Positions 35,881 through 44,876 of a DNA stretch of 49,212 nucleotides are shown piece after piece (the first letter of the stretch is position 1; each line of letters begins with the position of its first letter). The translations under genes were made by a program, and so were the position numbers. Below the pieces are notes generated by a model that made no database searches, was not told the DNA's origin, and saw only the letters and a program-made list of their open reading frames with translations. The stretch spans positions 1 through 49,212 of the forward strand of contig JAFZSI010000066.1 of NCBI GenBank assembly GCA_017619445.1, given 5' to 3'. This stretch comes from Prevotella sp. GTDB taxonomy: Bacteria > Bacteroidota > Bacteroidia > Bacteroidales > Bacteroidaceae.

Positions 35881-35984
35881 TTTCGTTCTTCGTTGCTATA
35901 TAACTAATTTTGTTTATTGTTCCTGTTGATGCTCTCTCCCCTACTCCTTTACTCCTTCTCTCCCCCCTTTCTCATTTTAAGCTG

Positions 35985-36015
35985 CAAAGGTATAAAAAAA
36001 AAATCACCACACCAA
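35985..36015 (-). promoter_or_regulatory. Promoter of the ileS operon
   Basis: On the minus strand TTGG (36015-36012), 19 nt and TAccTTTG (35992-35985) followed by CAGC. The start would be near 35978, a leader of about 98 nt. Confidence 0.65.
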
Positions 36016-36068
36016 GTTTTTTACACATATTATTATAAGTTTGGGGGTGAATGCAAACAATTACCTAC

Positions 36069-36173
36069 AAATTCTCTAGAAAATTTAATCATAAAGCGGC
36101 ACTTTACGAGCGCAAAGTGCCGCTTTATGAGCGTATAGTGTAGGTTTACGAAAACAATGTGTAGGTTTGTGTT
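36069..36173. repeat. Core plus four 21-bp units (array B)
   Basis: The core AAATTCTCTAGAAAATTT (36069-36086) is identical to that of array A, but here it comes first on this strand. Four 21-bp units follow from 36090, with AAAG-like steps at 36093, 36114, 36135 and 36156. The first two units form a perfect 16-bp inverted repeat (36090-36105 and 36114-36129) with an 8-nt loop. The array fills most of the 324-bp gap between ileS and the next gene. Confidence 0.8.
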
Positions 36174-36204
36174 TTTACTCCGCGATTTGCCTGACTAACA
36201 ATAG

Positions 36205-36756
36205 CTATTTTGTGCGTTTCAGCACAACTTTGCTCTTCTCCCCCTTCTTGTTCGTCGTTATATAGTCCATCGACTTGCCGTCCTCGCTAAGTTCAAACGT
36301 CATGGTTTTGTTCTCCTTTTTCTTCTCAGTGGATGTAACGAGTACCTTGCGCCCATTAACGGTATAGGCACTCGTTCCTTTTTTCGATTTCCCCTTGCCC
36401 AACTTCATTTTGGCAAGCTTCCGCAGCATCCACGATGCACCCTCTTGTTTTGCCTTTGCCTCATCAAATTTCATAACCACGCTAACCTCCACCGTCTTAC
36501 TGTCGATGAATTTGAGTGTCATCGTAGAGGAAATCGCCTTCATAAGCGCGTCAACGGCCTTTTTTTCGCTTTCTACCTCCTTTTTCTCTTCCTCGCTCAT
36601 GCCCTTTGTATCTACGTTGGCCACTTCTTTTTTAGTCTCAAGCATCTCTTTTTCTACCAAGTTTGCACAATGATACACGCGCCCGGCAAGGTTCACCTGA
36701 GCGTATGCGCCCATGCTGAACAGGGCGACACACAATGTAAGAATCAATTTTTTCAT
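36205..36756 (-). CDS. Secreted protein of unknown function
   Basis: 183 residues. A signal peptide is clear: MKKLILTLCVALFSMGAYAQ with a cut after AYA. The mature part is lysine- and glutamate-rich, with a helical EKEMLETKKEVANVDTKGMS segment then strands (TLKFIDSKTVEVSVVMKFDE, TMTFELSEDGKSMDYITT) reminiscent of a lipocalin-like or DUF4488-like small barrel; this is a guess. It is 33 nt downstream of the MFS gene and probably in the panB-MFS transcription unit. I do not recognise a family. Confidence 0.72.
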   Translation of the reverse strand: MKKLILTLCVALFSMGAYAQVNLAGRVYHCANLVEKEMLETKKEVANVDTKGMSEEEKKEVESEKKAVDALMKAISSTMTLKFIDSKTVEVSVVMKFDEAKAKQEGASWMLRKLAKMKLGKGKSKKGTSAYTVNGRKVLVTSTEKKKENKTMTFELSEDGKSMDYITTNKKGEKSKVVLKRTK

Positions 36757-36789
36757 ATTAGTTTGTTTTAAATCTTAAAATATTAATGC

Positions 36790-37998
36790 CTACCTGTTCT
36801 TGTGCTTCAGATACCAGTTGTGGGTAATGAAATTGTAGAGCAGGAAGGCTGCGACGATGAGCACCAGACTCAGCTGGAACACTTGTGCGGGCAAGGCGTA
36901 GCCCACAAGCAGGCCAATGCTGATGCCGGTCTCCCAAGCAAGGAAGAAGGTGCTCTGCGAAGTGCCGCGCTGGCAATGATGGCTCAGTTTGATGAAGAAC
37001 AGCAGGAAGCGCGAGCCGATGATGCCCACGCCCAAAGAAAGGCACACAGGCGCAAGATATGGAGCGGCTGGGGTGATAGGCCAGCGCATGAGCAACGAGG
37101 CGGCAAAGAGGAGGATGAGCCCGCAGATGGTCTGGCTTTTCAGGTCGGCATCGGCGAAAACGAATTTCTCGGCCAGCAGGGCCATGAAGAATCCGGTCAT
37201 CATCATGGCGTAGAACATAGGACTGCGCTCAGTGGCGAGCACCATACCCACAACGGCTGTGACGGGCAGCAGGTTTGCAAAGAGCAGCCAGCCGTCGGTA
37301 AGGAAGAAACGGTCGAGTGAGATACGGCTGAAACGGTCGTCGGGAGCACGGAAGGGGAATGGCACGAGCATGATGAGCACGGCAGCCAGCAAGGCCAATA
37401 CCACAGCGGCCAATGAGGGGTCGGCCCAAGTGCTGATGGTTGCGGGAACACGAGTGCTCCAGCGCATGAGCAGCAGGCCTGTCATAGGCCCCAGAGCTAC
37501 TGCAAACCGCCCGAACCAGGCTGCTGAATGGTTGGCCTCGGTGCGCTGAAAGGACTCGCACACGTCGATTATCAAGGTGCTGCACAACACCATCTGCGCC
37601 AATCCGAACGTAGCTCCGAGCAACAGGCGCAGCAGGCCGAACTGCCAGGGCAGAAACGACTGCCAGCCTTCAACCCTGATGGGCGATTGCAGGCGCATGA
37701 GCCAGAAAGCCGCCAACACGAGCATCATTGCGAGGATGGACAGCTGGCAGATGTGGTTGCGACGGTAGCGCTGAACCCACCAGCTGCACAGCGGACCGAG
37801 CAGAAAAAGCCCTACCCCATAGATGCCCATCAGAAAGCCGTTGAGCCAGGGCGAGAGTCCGAGCGAGAACTTTAGCCAGTCGCCCAGCAGGGGTATAAGC
37901 ATATAGACAGACATCGTGAGCAGCATATTGGCGAATGCCAGCAGCCAGAACCCACGATGCCAGAGCCGCAGATGTACGGGAGTGTTCTGAGTGTCCAT
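36790..37998 (-). CDS. MFS transporter
   Basis: 402 residues from ATG 37998, whose first base is the last base of the panB TGA stop (TGATG). About twelve hydrophobic segments are visible; the first is FWLLAFANMLLTMSVYMLIPLLG and the loop after the second (GVGLFLLGPLCSWWVQRYRR) fits the MFS loop 2-3 pattern. The substrate is unknown. The overlap with panB suggests coupled translation, but a pantoate-related transport role is speculation. Confidence 0.85.
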   Translation of the reverse strand: MDTQNTPVHLRLWHRGFWLLAFANMLLTMSVYMLIPLLGDWLKFSLGLSPWLNGFLMGIYGVGLFLLGPLCSWWVQRYRRNHICQLSILAMMLVLAAFWLMRLQSPIRVEGWQSFLPWQFGLLRLLLGATFGLAQMVLCSTLIIDVCESFQRTEANHSAAWFGRFAVALGPMTGLLLMRWSTRVPATISTWADPSLAAVVLALLAAVLIMLVPFPFRAPDDRFSRISLDRFFLTDGWLLFANLLPVTAVVGMVLATERSPMFYAMMMTGFFMALLAEKFVFADADLKSQTICGLILLFAASLLMRWPITPAAPYLAPVCLSLGVGIIGSRFLLFFIKLSHHCQRGTSQSTFFLAWETGISIGLLVGYALPAQVFQLSLVLIVAAFLLYNFITHNWYLKHKNR

Positions 37999-38819
37999 CA
38001 ATAACTTTCGTTCTCGTTGGGGAAGTCTCCGCTTTTCACATCGGTTACATACTGTCCGATGGCGTCGGTCATCACGGTGCCGAGGTCAGCATAACGGCGG
38101 AGGAATTTAGGCGAGAAGCCCTGTGTCTTGCCCAGCATGTCGTCAACCACAAGCACCTGGCCGTCGGTACCGTTGCCTGCTCCGATGCCGATTGTGGGGC
38201 ATTTAACGAGCTTCGACACTTCGGTTGCGAGCTTGGCAGGCACCTTCTCCAGCACGATAGCAAAGCAGCCAGCCTCGTCGAGCAGTTGAGCGTCGCGGAT
38301 GAGTTTCTTGGCTTCAGCCTCTTCTTTAGCGCGAACGGCGTAAGTGCCAAATTTATTGATACTTTGCGGAGTGAGTCCCAAGTGTCCGCAGACGGGTATT
38401 CCCGCGTTGAGAATGCCTTTGACGGTCTCGATGATTTCCTCACCACCCTCAAGTTTCAGGGCGTCGCATCCGCTCTCCTTCATGATGCGAATGGCGTTGG
38501 TCACACCCTCGTGACGACCCACCTGATAGGAGCCGAAAGGCATGTCGCAGATGACGAGCGCACGGCTCACGGCACGCACCACCGAGCGGGCATGATAAAT
38601 CATCTCATCAACGGTGATGGGGAGCGTGGTGGCGTTGCCGGCCATCACATTCGAGGCCGAGTCGCCAATAAGAATTGAATCTACTCCGGCCTTGTCAACA
38701 ATACCTGCTGTTGTAAAGTCGTAAGAGGTGAGCATAGAGATTTTCTCGCCCCGTTGTTTCATTTCAATAAAGCGATGCGTAGTAACCTTGCGCGTGTCGC
38801 TAACCAAATATCCTGCCAT
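37998..38819 (-). CDS. panB: 3-methyl-2-oxobutanoate hydroxymethyltransferase
   Basis: 273 residues, standard length. PanB makes ketopantoate from 2-ketoisovalerate and methylene-THF, the first committed step of pantothenate synthesis. Signatures are [40 protein letters not shown] (metal-binding GDS), [16 protein letters not shown] (metal ligand E) and [15 protein letters not shown] -7-like box TAACTTTG lies at 38898-38891. The stop overlaps the start of the MFS gene. Confidence 0.96.
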   Translation of the reverse strand: MAGYLVSDTRKVTTHRFIEMKQRGEKISMLTSYDFTTAGIVDKAGVDSILIGDSASNVMAGNATTLPITVDEMIYHARSVVRAVSRALVICDMPFGSYQVGRHEGVTNAIRIMKESGCDALKLEGGEEIIETVKGILNAGIPVCGHLGLTPQSINKFGTYAVRAKEEAEAKKLIRDAQLLDEAGCFAIVLEKVPAKLATEVSKLVKCPTIGIGAGNGTDGQVLVVDDMLGKTQGFSPKFLRRYADLGTVMTDAIGQYVTDVKSGDFPNENESY

Positions 38820-38885
38820 GTTAATTTACTATTTGACTATTTACAATTTACAATTTACTTACAATTTACAGATTTACAATTTACA
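38820..38885. repeat. AT-rich ACAATTT simple repeat between panB and the HAD gene
   Basis: The spacer consists of TTTACAATTTACAATTTACT-type strings with short irregular periods, like the spacer upstream of addA. It forms the untranslated leader of panB. Confidence 0.65.
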
Positions 38886-38898
38886 GGTTGCAAAGTTA

Positions 38899-39579
38899 CT
38901 ACTTTTTTCTGCAAACCGACAGTTTTTCGCACAATATTTCGTAGTTCAGCCCTTGATAGTCGGCTATCACCACATCGGCCAGGGGTGCTATGCTCTCGGC
39001 CGGGTTGGTGGTGGAGAGGCCTACTACAGCCATTTCTGCAGCCCTGCCTGAGCGGAGACCGTTGAAACTATCCTCGAACACGATGCATTGCCCGCAGGGC
39101 ACGGAGAATCGTGCTGCGGCGCGCAGATAGCAGTCGGGATGGGGCTTGCTGTGGGCGAAGTCCTCCTCGGTGAGAATGGCGTCGAAAAGTCCTTTGAACT
39201 CAGGGTGCTGGCGATAGACGCTACTCATTTTCTCCGTGTTTGAACTGGTCACAACGGCTGTCTTGATGCCCCTTTGCCGAAGTTCGTCGATAAAAGTGAG
39301 CAACCCGGGCAGATAGTCGAAGTGCATTTGCTGCTCAAACTCGTTCAGCCTTGCCGTAATGGCCTTTTGGGCTTCGGGCATGTCGGCAAAATTACCGTCA
39401 TAGATTTGTGTGAGCGTCTGTCCCTTGATGCGGTTCTCCAGCCCCGGCTGTTCGGGATGGTAGAGCCGACATTGACTGCCCCAGAATATTGAATACTGAG
39501 GCTCGGTGTCGAAAACCACTCCGTCCAAGTCGAACAGGGCGGCTTTGAATGCTTGTTTAGTTGTGTTGTTTGTCTGCAT
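38899..39579 (-). CDS. HAD-superfamily hydrolase, beta-phosphoglucomutase-like
   Basis: 226 residues. Motif I is ALFDLDGVVFDTEPQ, with the nucleophile aspartate and the second aspartate of DxD. Motif II is VVTSSNTEK, motif III lysine lies in FAHSKPHPDCYLRAA, and motif IV is VFEDSFNGLRSGRAA. A helical cap follows motif I, as in the phosphatase/phosphoglucomutase subgroup. The substrate is probably a small sugar phosphate or similar metabolite, but cannot be named. It is monocistronic or first in a unit with panB; a -7 box for panB overlaps its 3' end. Confidence 0.88.
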   Translation of the reverse strand: MQTNNTTKQAFKAALFDLDGVVFDTEPQYSIFWGSQCRLYHPEQPGLENRIKGQTLTQIYDGNFADMPEAQKAITARLNEFEQQMHFDYLPGLLTFIDELRQRGIKTAVVTSSNTEKMSSVYRQHPEFKGLFDAILTEEDFAHSKPHPDCYLRAAARFSVPCGQCIVFEDSFNGLRSGRAAEMAVVGLSTTNPAESIAPLADVVIADYQGLNYEILCEKLSVCRKK

Positions 39580-39653
39580 TTTACCTAAACCGTTGGCGTG
39601 CTGCCATCAGCCCATAGGCGAGTCTATCAGCCGCTAAACCACGATTTTGGGTG

Positions 39654-39661
39654 CAAAGTTA
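39654..39661 (-). promoter_or_regulatory. -7 box for the HAD gene
   Basis: CAAAGTTA reads TAACTTTG followed by CACC on the minus strand, 74 nt before the ATG at 39579. No TTTG at -33. Confidence 0.45.
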
Positions 39662-39745
39662 CAAACAATCATCATTAAATCGGCGAGTTTTAGCGGTTTT
39701 AACAATATCTAAGTTAACATTTTTCGCCATTCCGATTTTTTGCAC

Positions 39746-39753
39746 TACCTTTG
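39746..39753 (+). promoter_or_regulatory. -7 box for the DUF3298-like lipoprotein gene
   Basis: TAccTTTG followed by CAAATC, 21 nt before the ATG at 39775. The region at -33 is T-rich without a full TTTG. Confidence 0.5.
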
Positions 39754-39774
39754 CAAATCATTATACATTTTCAG

Positions 39775-40593
39775 ATGAAAAGAGTTTTTTACATGGCCTG
39801 TCTGTTGCTTCCGATGATGATTGGATGCGGCGGAGGCGATTCGGCCAGGACGGCAAAGATTGAAGGGCTGGAGTTTGACAGCATCACAACCGACACCACC
39901 GTCAGGCTGGTGGCAGACGATGCGCAGTCGCCCACCTGCCACATACGTCTCAGCATTCAGTATGCCAAGGGCGGAAAGCAGGCCGACGCCATTAACGACT
40001 CGCTCCTGCACAGCGGTTTGCTGGTGCCCGACTATCTGGCAATAGGCAAAGAGCACATCACCATGCGCCACGCGGTGGATTCGTTCGTGAAACGCTATGT
40101 GGCCGACTATCTGAAAGACATGGCTCCGCTATATCGTCAGGACAAGGACCACGCTACGTCATACAACTGCGAGTATATCGTAAGCACCACCACCCGCAAT
40201 GGCCGCGACAACATGCTCAGTTATGTGGCCGACACGTATAGTTTCGCGGGAGGCGCACACGGCTTCAGCCAGACTTTGGTGCGCAACTTTGATGCGAGCA
40301 CAGGCAAGCGCATCACGCTGACCGACGTCTTTGTGCCCGGTTTTGAGCAGGGGCTTTGCGACAAGATTGTGGAGCGGATGTGTAAGAAATTCGACGCCGA
40401 GGACATTGAAGGCCTTCGCGAGCAGGTGATTTTCGAGGGGATTGACCCCTACCCGACCGACAACTTCATCCTGGACAAGGACGAAATAACTTTCATCTAT
40501 GTGGAGGACGAGATTGCGCCCCATGCGGTCGGCGAGATTAACATCGCCATCCCCTACTCTGACTTGGAAGACTTGTTAAGACATAGTAACTGA
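39775..40593 (+). CDS. DUF4163/DUF3298 (RsiV-like) lipoprotein
   Basis: 272 residues from ATG 39775 (MKRVFYMACLLLPMMIGCGG); the longer frame starts upstream within the promoter. The N-terminus is a lipoprotein signal with lipobox MIGC. The mature part matches the DUF4163-DUF3298 pair: a first half with ISIQYAKGGKQADAINDSLL, then DTYSFAGGAHGFSQTLVRNFDASTGKRITLTDVF, the G-G-A-H-G-F segment typical of DUF3298, and a C-terminal FYVEDEIAPHAVG-like region (read as FIYVEDEIAPHAVGEINIAIPYSDL). The domain pair occurs in anti-sigma factor RsiV, but no sigma gene is nearby. Confidence 0.82.
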   Translation: MKRVFYMACLLLPMMIGCGGGDSARTAKIEGLEFDSITTDTTVRLVADDAQSPTCHIRLSIQYAKGGKQADAINDSLLHSGLLVPDYLAIGKEHITMRHAVDSFVKRYVADYLKDMAPLYRQDKDHATSYNCEYIVSTTTRNGRDNMLSYVADTYSFAGGAHGFSQTLVRNFDASTGKRITLTDVFVPGFEQGLCDKIVERMCKKFDAEDIEGLREQVIFEGIDPYPTDNFILDKDEITFIYVEDEIAPHAVGEINIAIPYSDLEDLLRHSN

Positions 40594-40705
40594 TTTTAGA
40601 CACAGTAACACAGTAACATACTAACATATTAGACATAGTAACTGATTTAAGACATAGTAACATACTAACATACTAAATAGACACAGTAACATACTAACAT
40701 AGGCT
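40594..40705. repeat. ACATAGTAACATACTAAC simple repeat
   Basis: The whole spacer before rsmG is built from units such as AGACATAGTAACATACTAAC and AGACACAGTAACA, in irregular order. There is no coding content. Confidence 0.75.
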
Positions 40706-40713
40706 TTGGGTCG

Positions 40714-41337
40714 ATGGAACTGATAAACAAATACTTCCCCAACATCACAGAAGAGCAGCAACGCCAGTTTGCCGCGCTTTATGAGTTGTATGCCGACTGG
40801 AACCAGAAAATCAACGTGATTTCGCGCAAGGACATCGAAAACCTTTACGAGCACCACGTGCTGCATTCGCTGGGCATAGCCAAGGCTATACGCTTTCGCC
40901 CCGGAACCACCATTCTCGACTTTGGTACAGGTGGCGGCTTCCCAGGCATTCCGCTGGCCATCATGTTTCCTGAGAGCCGCTTCAAACTCATCGACGGAAC
41001 GGGAAAGAAAATCATGGTGGCAACAGAGATAGCCAACGCCATAGGACTGAAGAACTGCGTGGCACAGCATCTGCGTGGCGAGGACGAGAAAGGCAAGTTT
41101 GAGTTCGTGGTAAGCCGTGCCGTAATGCCCCTGCCCGACTTGCTGAAAATCATTCGGAAGAACATCTCTAAAACCCAGCGCAACTCAATGATGAACGGCC
41201 TTTTCTGTTTCAAGGGCGGCAATGTTGAGAGTGAGATACAGACAGTAAAGAAAAAAGCCGAGGTGAGCGAGCTCAGCAGCTGGTTCAGCGAGCCTTGGTT
41301 CAAGGAGAAACATTTAATCTACGTACCATTATGTTGA
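40714..41337 (+). CDS. rsmG: 16S rRNA (guanine-N7)-methyltransferase RsmG
   Basis: 207 residues. It methylates G527 (E. coli numbering) of 16S rRNA. Features are ADWNQKINVISRKDIENLYEHHVLHSL near the N-terminus and SAM-binding ILDFGTGGGFPGIPLAI near residue 70. FVVSRAVMPLPDLL carries the conserved SRA, and CFKGG stands where the family has a KG segment. It is the first gene of a cluster; its last 7 bases overlap the start of the MBL gene (ATGTTGA). Confidence 0.95.
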   Translation: MELINKYFPNITEEQQRQFAALYELYADWNQKINVISRKDIENLYEHHVLHSLGIAKAIRFRPGTTILDFGTGGGFPGIPLAIMFPESRFKLIDGTGKKIMVATEIANAIGLKNCVAQHLRGEDEKGKFEFVVSRAVMPLPDLLKIIRKNISKTQRNSMMNGLFCFKGGNVESEIQTVKKKAEVSELSSWFSEPWFKEKHLIYVPLC

Positions 41338-41978
41338 ATATTGAACGATTTGTATGCAACATGTTCCAGGAGAACACGTTCGTGGTGAGCGACAACACGG
41401 GCGAGTGTGTCATCATCGACTGCGGTGCCCTGCACCCCACAGAGCGGATGGCCATCATCGAGTATATAGACAGCAACGAGCTGAGGCCCGTTCACCTGTT
41501 GCAAACCCACGGACACATAGACCACAATTTTGGCAACTACTTTGTCTATAAAGCCTACGGCCTGAAGCCCGAGGTGTCGGCCAAAGACGAGTATCTGATG
41601 GACGACATGCAGGAGCAGACGCGCCGTTTTGCCAACCTGGAGGAATACGAGGAAGATTTCCCGCCCGTAGGGAAATATCTGGAACCCGACGACGTTATCA
41701 CCTTTGGAACGCACCGCCTCACCATCATTCCCACACCCGGCCACACACCCGGCTCTGTGTTCTTCTATTGCGAGGAAGAAGGGGTGGCATTCTCTGGCGA
41801 CACGCTGTTCCACATGAGCATCGGTCGTACAGACTTCGATGGTGGCAGCTACGAGCAGATGATGCAGTCGCTGAAGGAGATAGCTCAGAAGTTGCCTGCC
41901 GACACGATTATCTACACGGGCCACGGTCCCAAGACCACTATGGCGCGCGAGTTGCAGGTGAACCCCTATTTGAGGTGA
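41331..41978 (+). CDS. MBL-fold metallohydrolase (glyoxalase II-like)
   Basis: 215 residues from ATG 41331, overlapping the rsmG stop. The zinc-binding motif is [11 protein letters not shown] (HxHxDH), and further ligands lie in [17 protein letters not shown] and TGHGPKTT. The family hydrolyses thioesters such as S-lactoylglutathione or related substrates, but Bacteroidota lack classical glutathione metabolism, so the substrate is open. The operon with rsmG, ruvC and the ABC gene gives no clear functional hint. Confidence 0.9.
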   Translation: MLNIERFVCNMFQENTFVVSDNTGECVIIDCGALHPTERMAIIEYIDSNELRPVHLLQTHGHIDHNFGNYFVYKAYGLKPEVSAKDEYLMDDMQEQTRRFANLEEYEEDFPPVGKYLEPDDVITFGTHRLTIIPTPGHTPGSVFFYCEEEGVAFSGDTLFHMSIGRTDFDGGSYEQMMQSLKEIAQKLPADTIIYTGHGPKTTMARELQVNPYLR

Positions 41979-42004
41979 GCCGCCCGGAAACCAATATTCT
42001 GCAC

Positions 42005-42577
42005 ATGAACAAGACAAAGGGAGAACGCATCATTCTGGGCATCGACCCTGGCACAAACGTCATGGGCTACGGCATCATACGCGCCCTGGGCAACAAAGCG
42101 GAGATGGTGGCTATGGGTGTCATCGACATGCGCAAGATGAGCGACCCCTACCTGCGTCTTGGAAAGATATTCGAGCGCGTGACGGGAGTCATCAACGAGT
42201 TTCTGCCTGACGAGATGGCCATCGAGGCCCCATTCTTCGGCAAAAACGTGCAGTCGATGCTCAAACTCGGACGCGCACAAGGGGTGGCCATAGCAGCCGC
42301 CATTCATCACGACATACCCATTCATGAATATGCGCCGCTAAAGATAAAAATGGCCATCACAGGTAACGGCAACGCCTCTAAAGAACAGGTGGCGGGAATG
42401 CTGAAACGCCTGCTCAACCTCAGCGAGGACGACATGCCCCACTTCATGGACGCCACCGACGCATTAGGAGCCGCCTACTGTCATTTCATGCAGTCAAATA
42501 GGCCCGAGTCGTTGGCCAACTACCGCGGGTGGAAGGACTTCGCTATGCGCAACCAAAAGAAAGTGAGAGGCCTATGA
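42005..42577 (+). CDS. ruvC: Holliday junction resolvase RuvC
   Basis: 190 residues from ATG 42005, 26 nt after the MBL stop. The catalytic acids are visible: D14 in [15 protein letters not shown] in [11 protein letters not shown], and the aspartates of [37 protein letters not shown] matches the conserved RuvC middle segment. It cuts Holliday junctions with RuvAB. The TGA stop overlaps the start of the ABC gene (ATGA). Confidence 0.96.
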   Translation: MNKTKGERIILGIDPGTNVMGYGIIRALGNKAEMVAMGVIDMRKMSDPYLRLGKIFERVTGVINEFLPDEMAIEAPFFGKNVQSMLKLGRAQGVAIAAAIHHDIPIHEYAPLKIKMAITGNGNASKEQVAGMLKRLLNLSEDDMPHFMDATDALGAAYCHFMQSNRPESLANYRGWKDFAMRNQKKVRGL

Positions 42578-44070
42578 AACCCGTTATCCGCATACACGAC
42601 GGCATCACCCGCAAGGAAGAATGGCGCATGGCCGAGCCGGTGGACTTCTGTCTGATGAACAACGAGCAGCTGGCCATAGTAGGTCCTAACGGAGGCGGTA
42701 AAACCATGCTGGTGGACATCATTACGGGCCGTCATCCGCTGTTGCCCGACAGGGCTGAATACAACTTCGGACCCGGCGACGAGCATCTGGTGAGCGACAA
42801 CTTCAAGTACATAGCCTTCCGCGACACCTACGGAGGCGACAACGACCGCACCTACTTTCTGCAACAGCGGTGGAACCAGATGGAAATAGACCCCGAAACA
42901 CCCACCGCGGGAGAGTTGCTCGAAGAAGCCTTCCGCCTTGTTGGAAACGACACCCCGCAGCGGCGCGAGTGGCAGCAGCGCATCTACCAGCTGTTCAACA
43001 TGGAGCATCTGCTCGACAAATACATCATTCTGCTGTCCAGCGGCGAACTGAGGAAGTTCAAACTCGCCTCCTCGCTCTTCACACAGCCACGGGTGCTCAT
43101 CCTCGACAATCCGTTCATCGGCCTCGATGCTGAGACTCGCGAACAACTGAAACAGTTGCTCCAGATGCTTGTCAGCGAACAGGCACTGCAAATCGTGCTG
43201 GTGCTCTCAAAAACCGACGACATACCCTCGTTCATCACCCATGTGGTGAAAGTCAGCGGGCTCATCGTGCAGCCCAAACAAACGCGCAGCGAATACCTGC
43301 AAAGCCGCGAGCCGCTGAAGCCAGCCGTCAATCCAAAGGCCATGCGCATACTCAGTCAGGAGAAACGCGACGCCCTGCTCAGCCTGCCCTATAACAATAA
43401 GGAATATCACGCGCGCGAGGTGGTACGCATGAACGATGTGAGCATTCGCTACGGCCAGCGCACCATACTCAGCAACCTCTGCTGGACGGTGAACAACGGC
43501 GAACGCTGGGCACTGAGCGGACAGAATGGCTCGGGCAAGTCAACCCTGCTCAGCCTTGTATGCGCCGACAATCCACAGGCCTACGCCTGCGACATCGTGC
43601 TCTTCGACCAGCAGCGAGGCAGCGGAGAGACTATTTGGGACATCAAGAAACACATCGGCTATGTGTCGCCCGAGATGCACCGCGCCTACCAACGCGACCT
43701 CCCTGCCATCCGCATCGTGGCAAGCGGGCTGAAGGACTCTGTGGGCCTCTATGTGAAGCCCGACGAGGGCGACTACGATGTGTGCCGCTGGTGGATGCGG
43801 CTGTTCGGCATAGAACATCTGGCTGAGCGCACGTTCCTGAAACTCTCCAGCGGAGAACAACGCCTGGTGCTGCTCGCACGCGCATTCGTCAAGGACCCCG
43901 AACTGCTGATACTCGACGAGCCGTTGCACGGACTCGACGACATGAACCGGCAACTGGTCAAAGACATCATCGAGACCTTCGTGGAGCGCAACAACAAAAC
44001 GCTCATCATGGTCACCCACTACCAGGAGGAACTGCCACGATGCATCACGAACAGGAAGGAACTCCCATAA
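42574..44070 (+). CDS. ABC protein with two ATPase domains, ModF-like
   Basis: 498 residues from ATG 42574 ([20 protein letters not shown]), overlapping the ruvC stop. There are two nucleotide-binding domains: Walker [11 protein letters not shown] and [10 protein letters not shown], signatures [11 protein letters not shown] and [11 protein letters not shown], Walker [12 protein letters not shown] and [11 protein letters not shown]. There are no membrane segments and no permease gene nearby. This is the plan of ModF and related twin-ATPase proteins. In domain 1 the catalytic glutamate after Walker B is asparagine, so one of the two sites may be inactive. The role is unknown. Confidence 0.88.
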   Translation: MKPVIRIHDGITRKEEWRMAEPVDFCLMNNEQLAIVGPNGGGKTMLVDIITGRHPLLPDRAEYNFGPGDEHLVSDNFKYIAFRDTYGGDNDRTYFLQQRWNQMEIDPETPTAGELLEEAFRLVGNDTPQRREWQQRIYQLFNMEHLLDKYIILLSSGELRKFKLASSLFTQPRVLILDNPFIGLDAETREQLKQLLQMLVSEQALQIVLVLSKTDDIPSFITHVVKVSGLIVQPKQTRSEYLQSREPLKPAVNPKAMRILSQEKRDALLSLPYNNKEYHAREVVRMNDVSIRYGQRTILSNLCWTVNNGERWALSGQNGSGKSTLLSLVCADNPQAYACDIVLFDQQRGSGETIWDIKKHIGYVSPEMHRAYQRDLPAIRIVASGLKDSVGLYVKPDEGDYDVCRWWMRLFGIEHLAERTFLKLSSGEQRLVLLARAFVKDPELLILDEPLHGLDDMNRQLVKDIIETFVERNNKTLIMVTHYQEELPRCITNRKELP

Positions 44071-44103
44071 AAATAATAACCATCAAATAAACAACGTAGA
44101 AAA

Positions 44104-44610
44104 ATGAAAAAATTGCTTTTTATGGCAGCCCTGTGCTGCATGACGTTCACAAGTGCTAACGCACAACAAGTGTTCAACCGTATTCTTGACAAAGCCAACG
44201 GCATTGCCAACGACCGCACCATGGACATGGAAAAGCGCAAAGTCGCCACATTCGAGGTCGATGCACTCAACTACATGGCCATGAAAGCCCGCGAGGTGAC
44301 ACCCGACGCAAAGGTGATTGAGCTCGACCGCCAGGCACTCGCCATGTACGAGTATGTCAACATGTTCCTCGACGAGGTAACCAAAGCCAGGAAAAAGAAG
44401 GAGCGCCTCGAGGTGGTGAGAATCTTCAAGGAGACATCGCTCTACTACCCCCGCTTCCACGACACCGACAAGGAACTCGTGATGAGCTACTACGACAACG
44501 CCAAGTTCCTCACCCAATTCTCACTCGATACCGACTGGGAGAAAGCACTTGCCGAGGTCAAGAAAGTGATGACACTCGTCAAGAGCCACAACCACAAGGA
44601 CTATCGTTAA
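44104..44610 (+). CDS. Small secreted protein of unknown function
   Basis: 168 residues. Signal peptide MKKLLFMAALCCMTFTSANA with a cut after ANA. The mature part is mostly helical and charged (DKANGIANDRTMDMEKRKVA, MYEYVNMFLDEVTKARKKKE) with a conserved-looking SLYYPRFHDTDKELVMSYYD. It is 33 nt downstream of the ABC gene, probably co-transcribed, and followed by a strong terminator. I do not recognise a family. Confidence 0.75.
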   Translation: MKKLLFMAALCCMTFTSANAQQVFNRILDKANGIANDRTMDMEKRKVATFEVDALNYMAMKAREVTPDAKVIELDRQALAMYEYVNMFLDEVTKARKKKERLEVVRIFKETSLYYPRFHDTDKELVMSYYDNAKFLTQFSLDTDWEKALAEVKKVMTLVKSHNHKDYR

Positions 44611-44656
44611 GCCAACGGATTTCCGAAAGAAAATCGATGGGGTAAGTCGAATTACT

Positions 44657-44695
44657 AACCGCCCGAACAATTTGTATTTGTTCGGGCGGTTTTTC
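44657..44695 (+). terminator. Terminator after the small secreted protein gene
   Basis: AACCGCCCGAACAA (44657-44670) and TTGTTCGGGCGGTT (44678-44691) form a perfect 14-bp stem with a 7-nt loop, followed by TTTC. It abuts the stop of the truncated methyltransferase gene on the other strand. Confidence 0.9.
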
Positions 44696-44872
44696 TTACG
44701 TCGAACTCACCTTCCATTCTGGGTCGTCGCAAGGCAGGAGCACCGTCTTGCCACGAAAAACATTGGGGACGTAGTCCAGATAGGCGTTAATCTCTTTCTG
44801 AATGTCGGCATACTGCGTATAGAACTCATCGTTCTTCGCAGTCTTCGCATTTGCTAAGTTGGTATTTGCCAT
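44696..44872 (-). pseudogene. Truncated EcoRI-type adenine methyltransferase gene
   Basis: 58 codons: MANTNLANAKTAKNDEFYTQ, then YADIQKEINAYLDYVPNVF, RGKTVLLPCDDPEW, then KVSST and a stop. The first 53 residues match the N-terminus of EcoRI-like adenine-specific DNA methyltransferases (the NDEFYTQ and CDDPEW strings), a family whose members are usually several hundred residues. The SAM-binding and catalytic parts are missing. The frame stops 1 nt from the T-tract of the terminator at 44657-44695, so a deletion probably joined the gene to unrelated sequence. It starts 4 nt after the DUF4268 gene and was presumably its operon partner. Confidence 0.75.
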
Positions 44873-44876
44873 AGTT

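Noticed and set aside
35881-35978. T-box or other riboswitch in the ileS leader
   Set aside because: The leader is only about 98 nt, pyrimidine-rich, with no T-box sequence or specifier hairpin.
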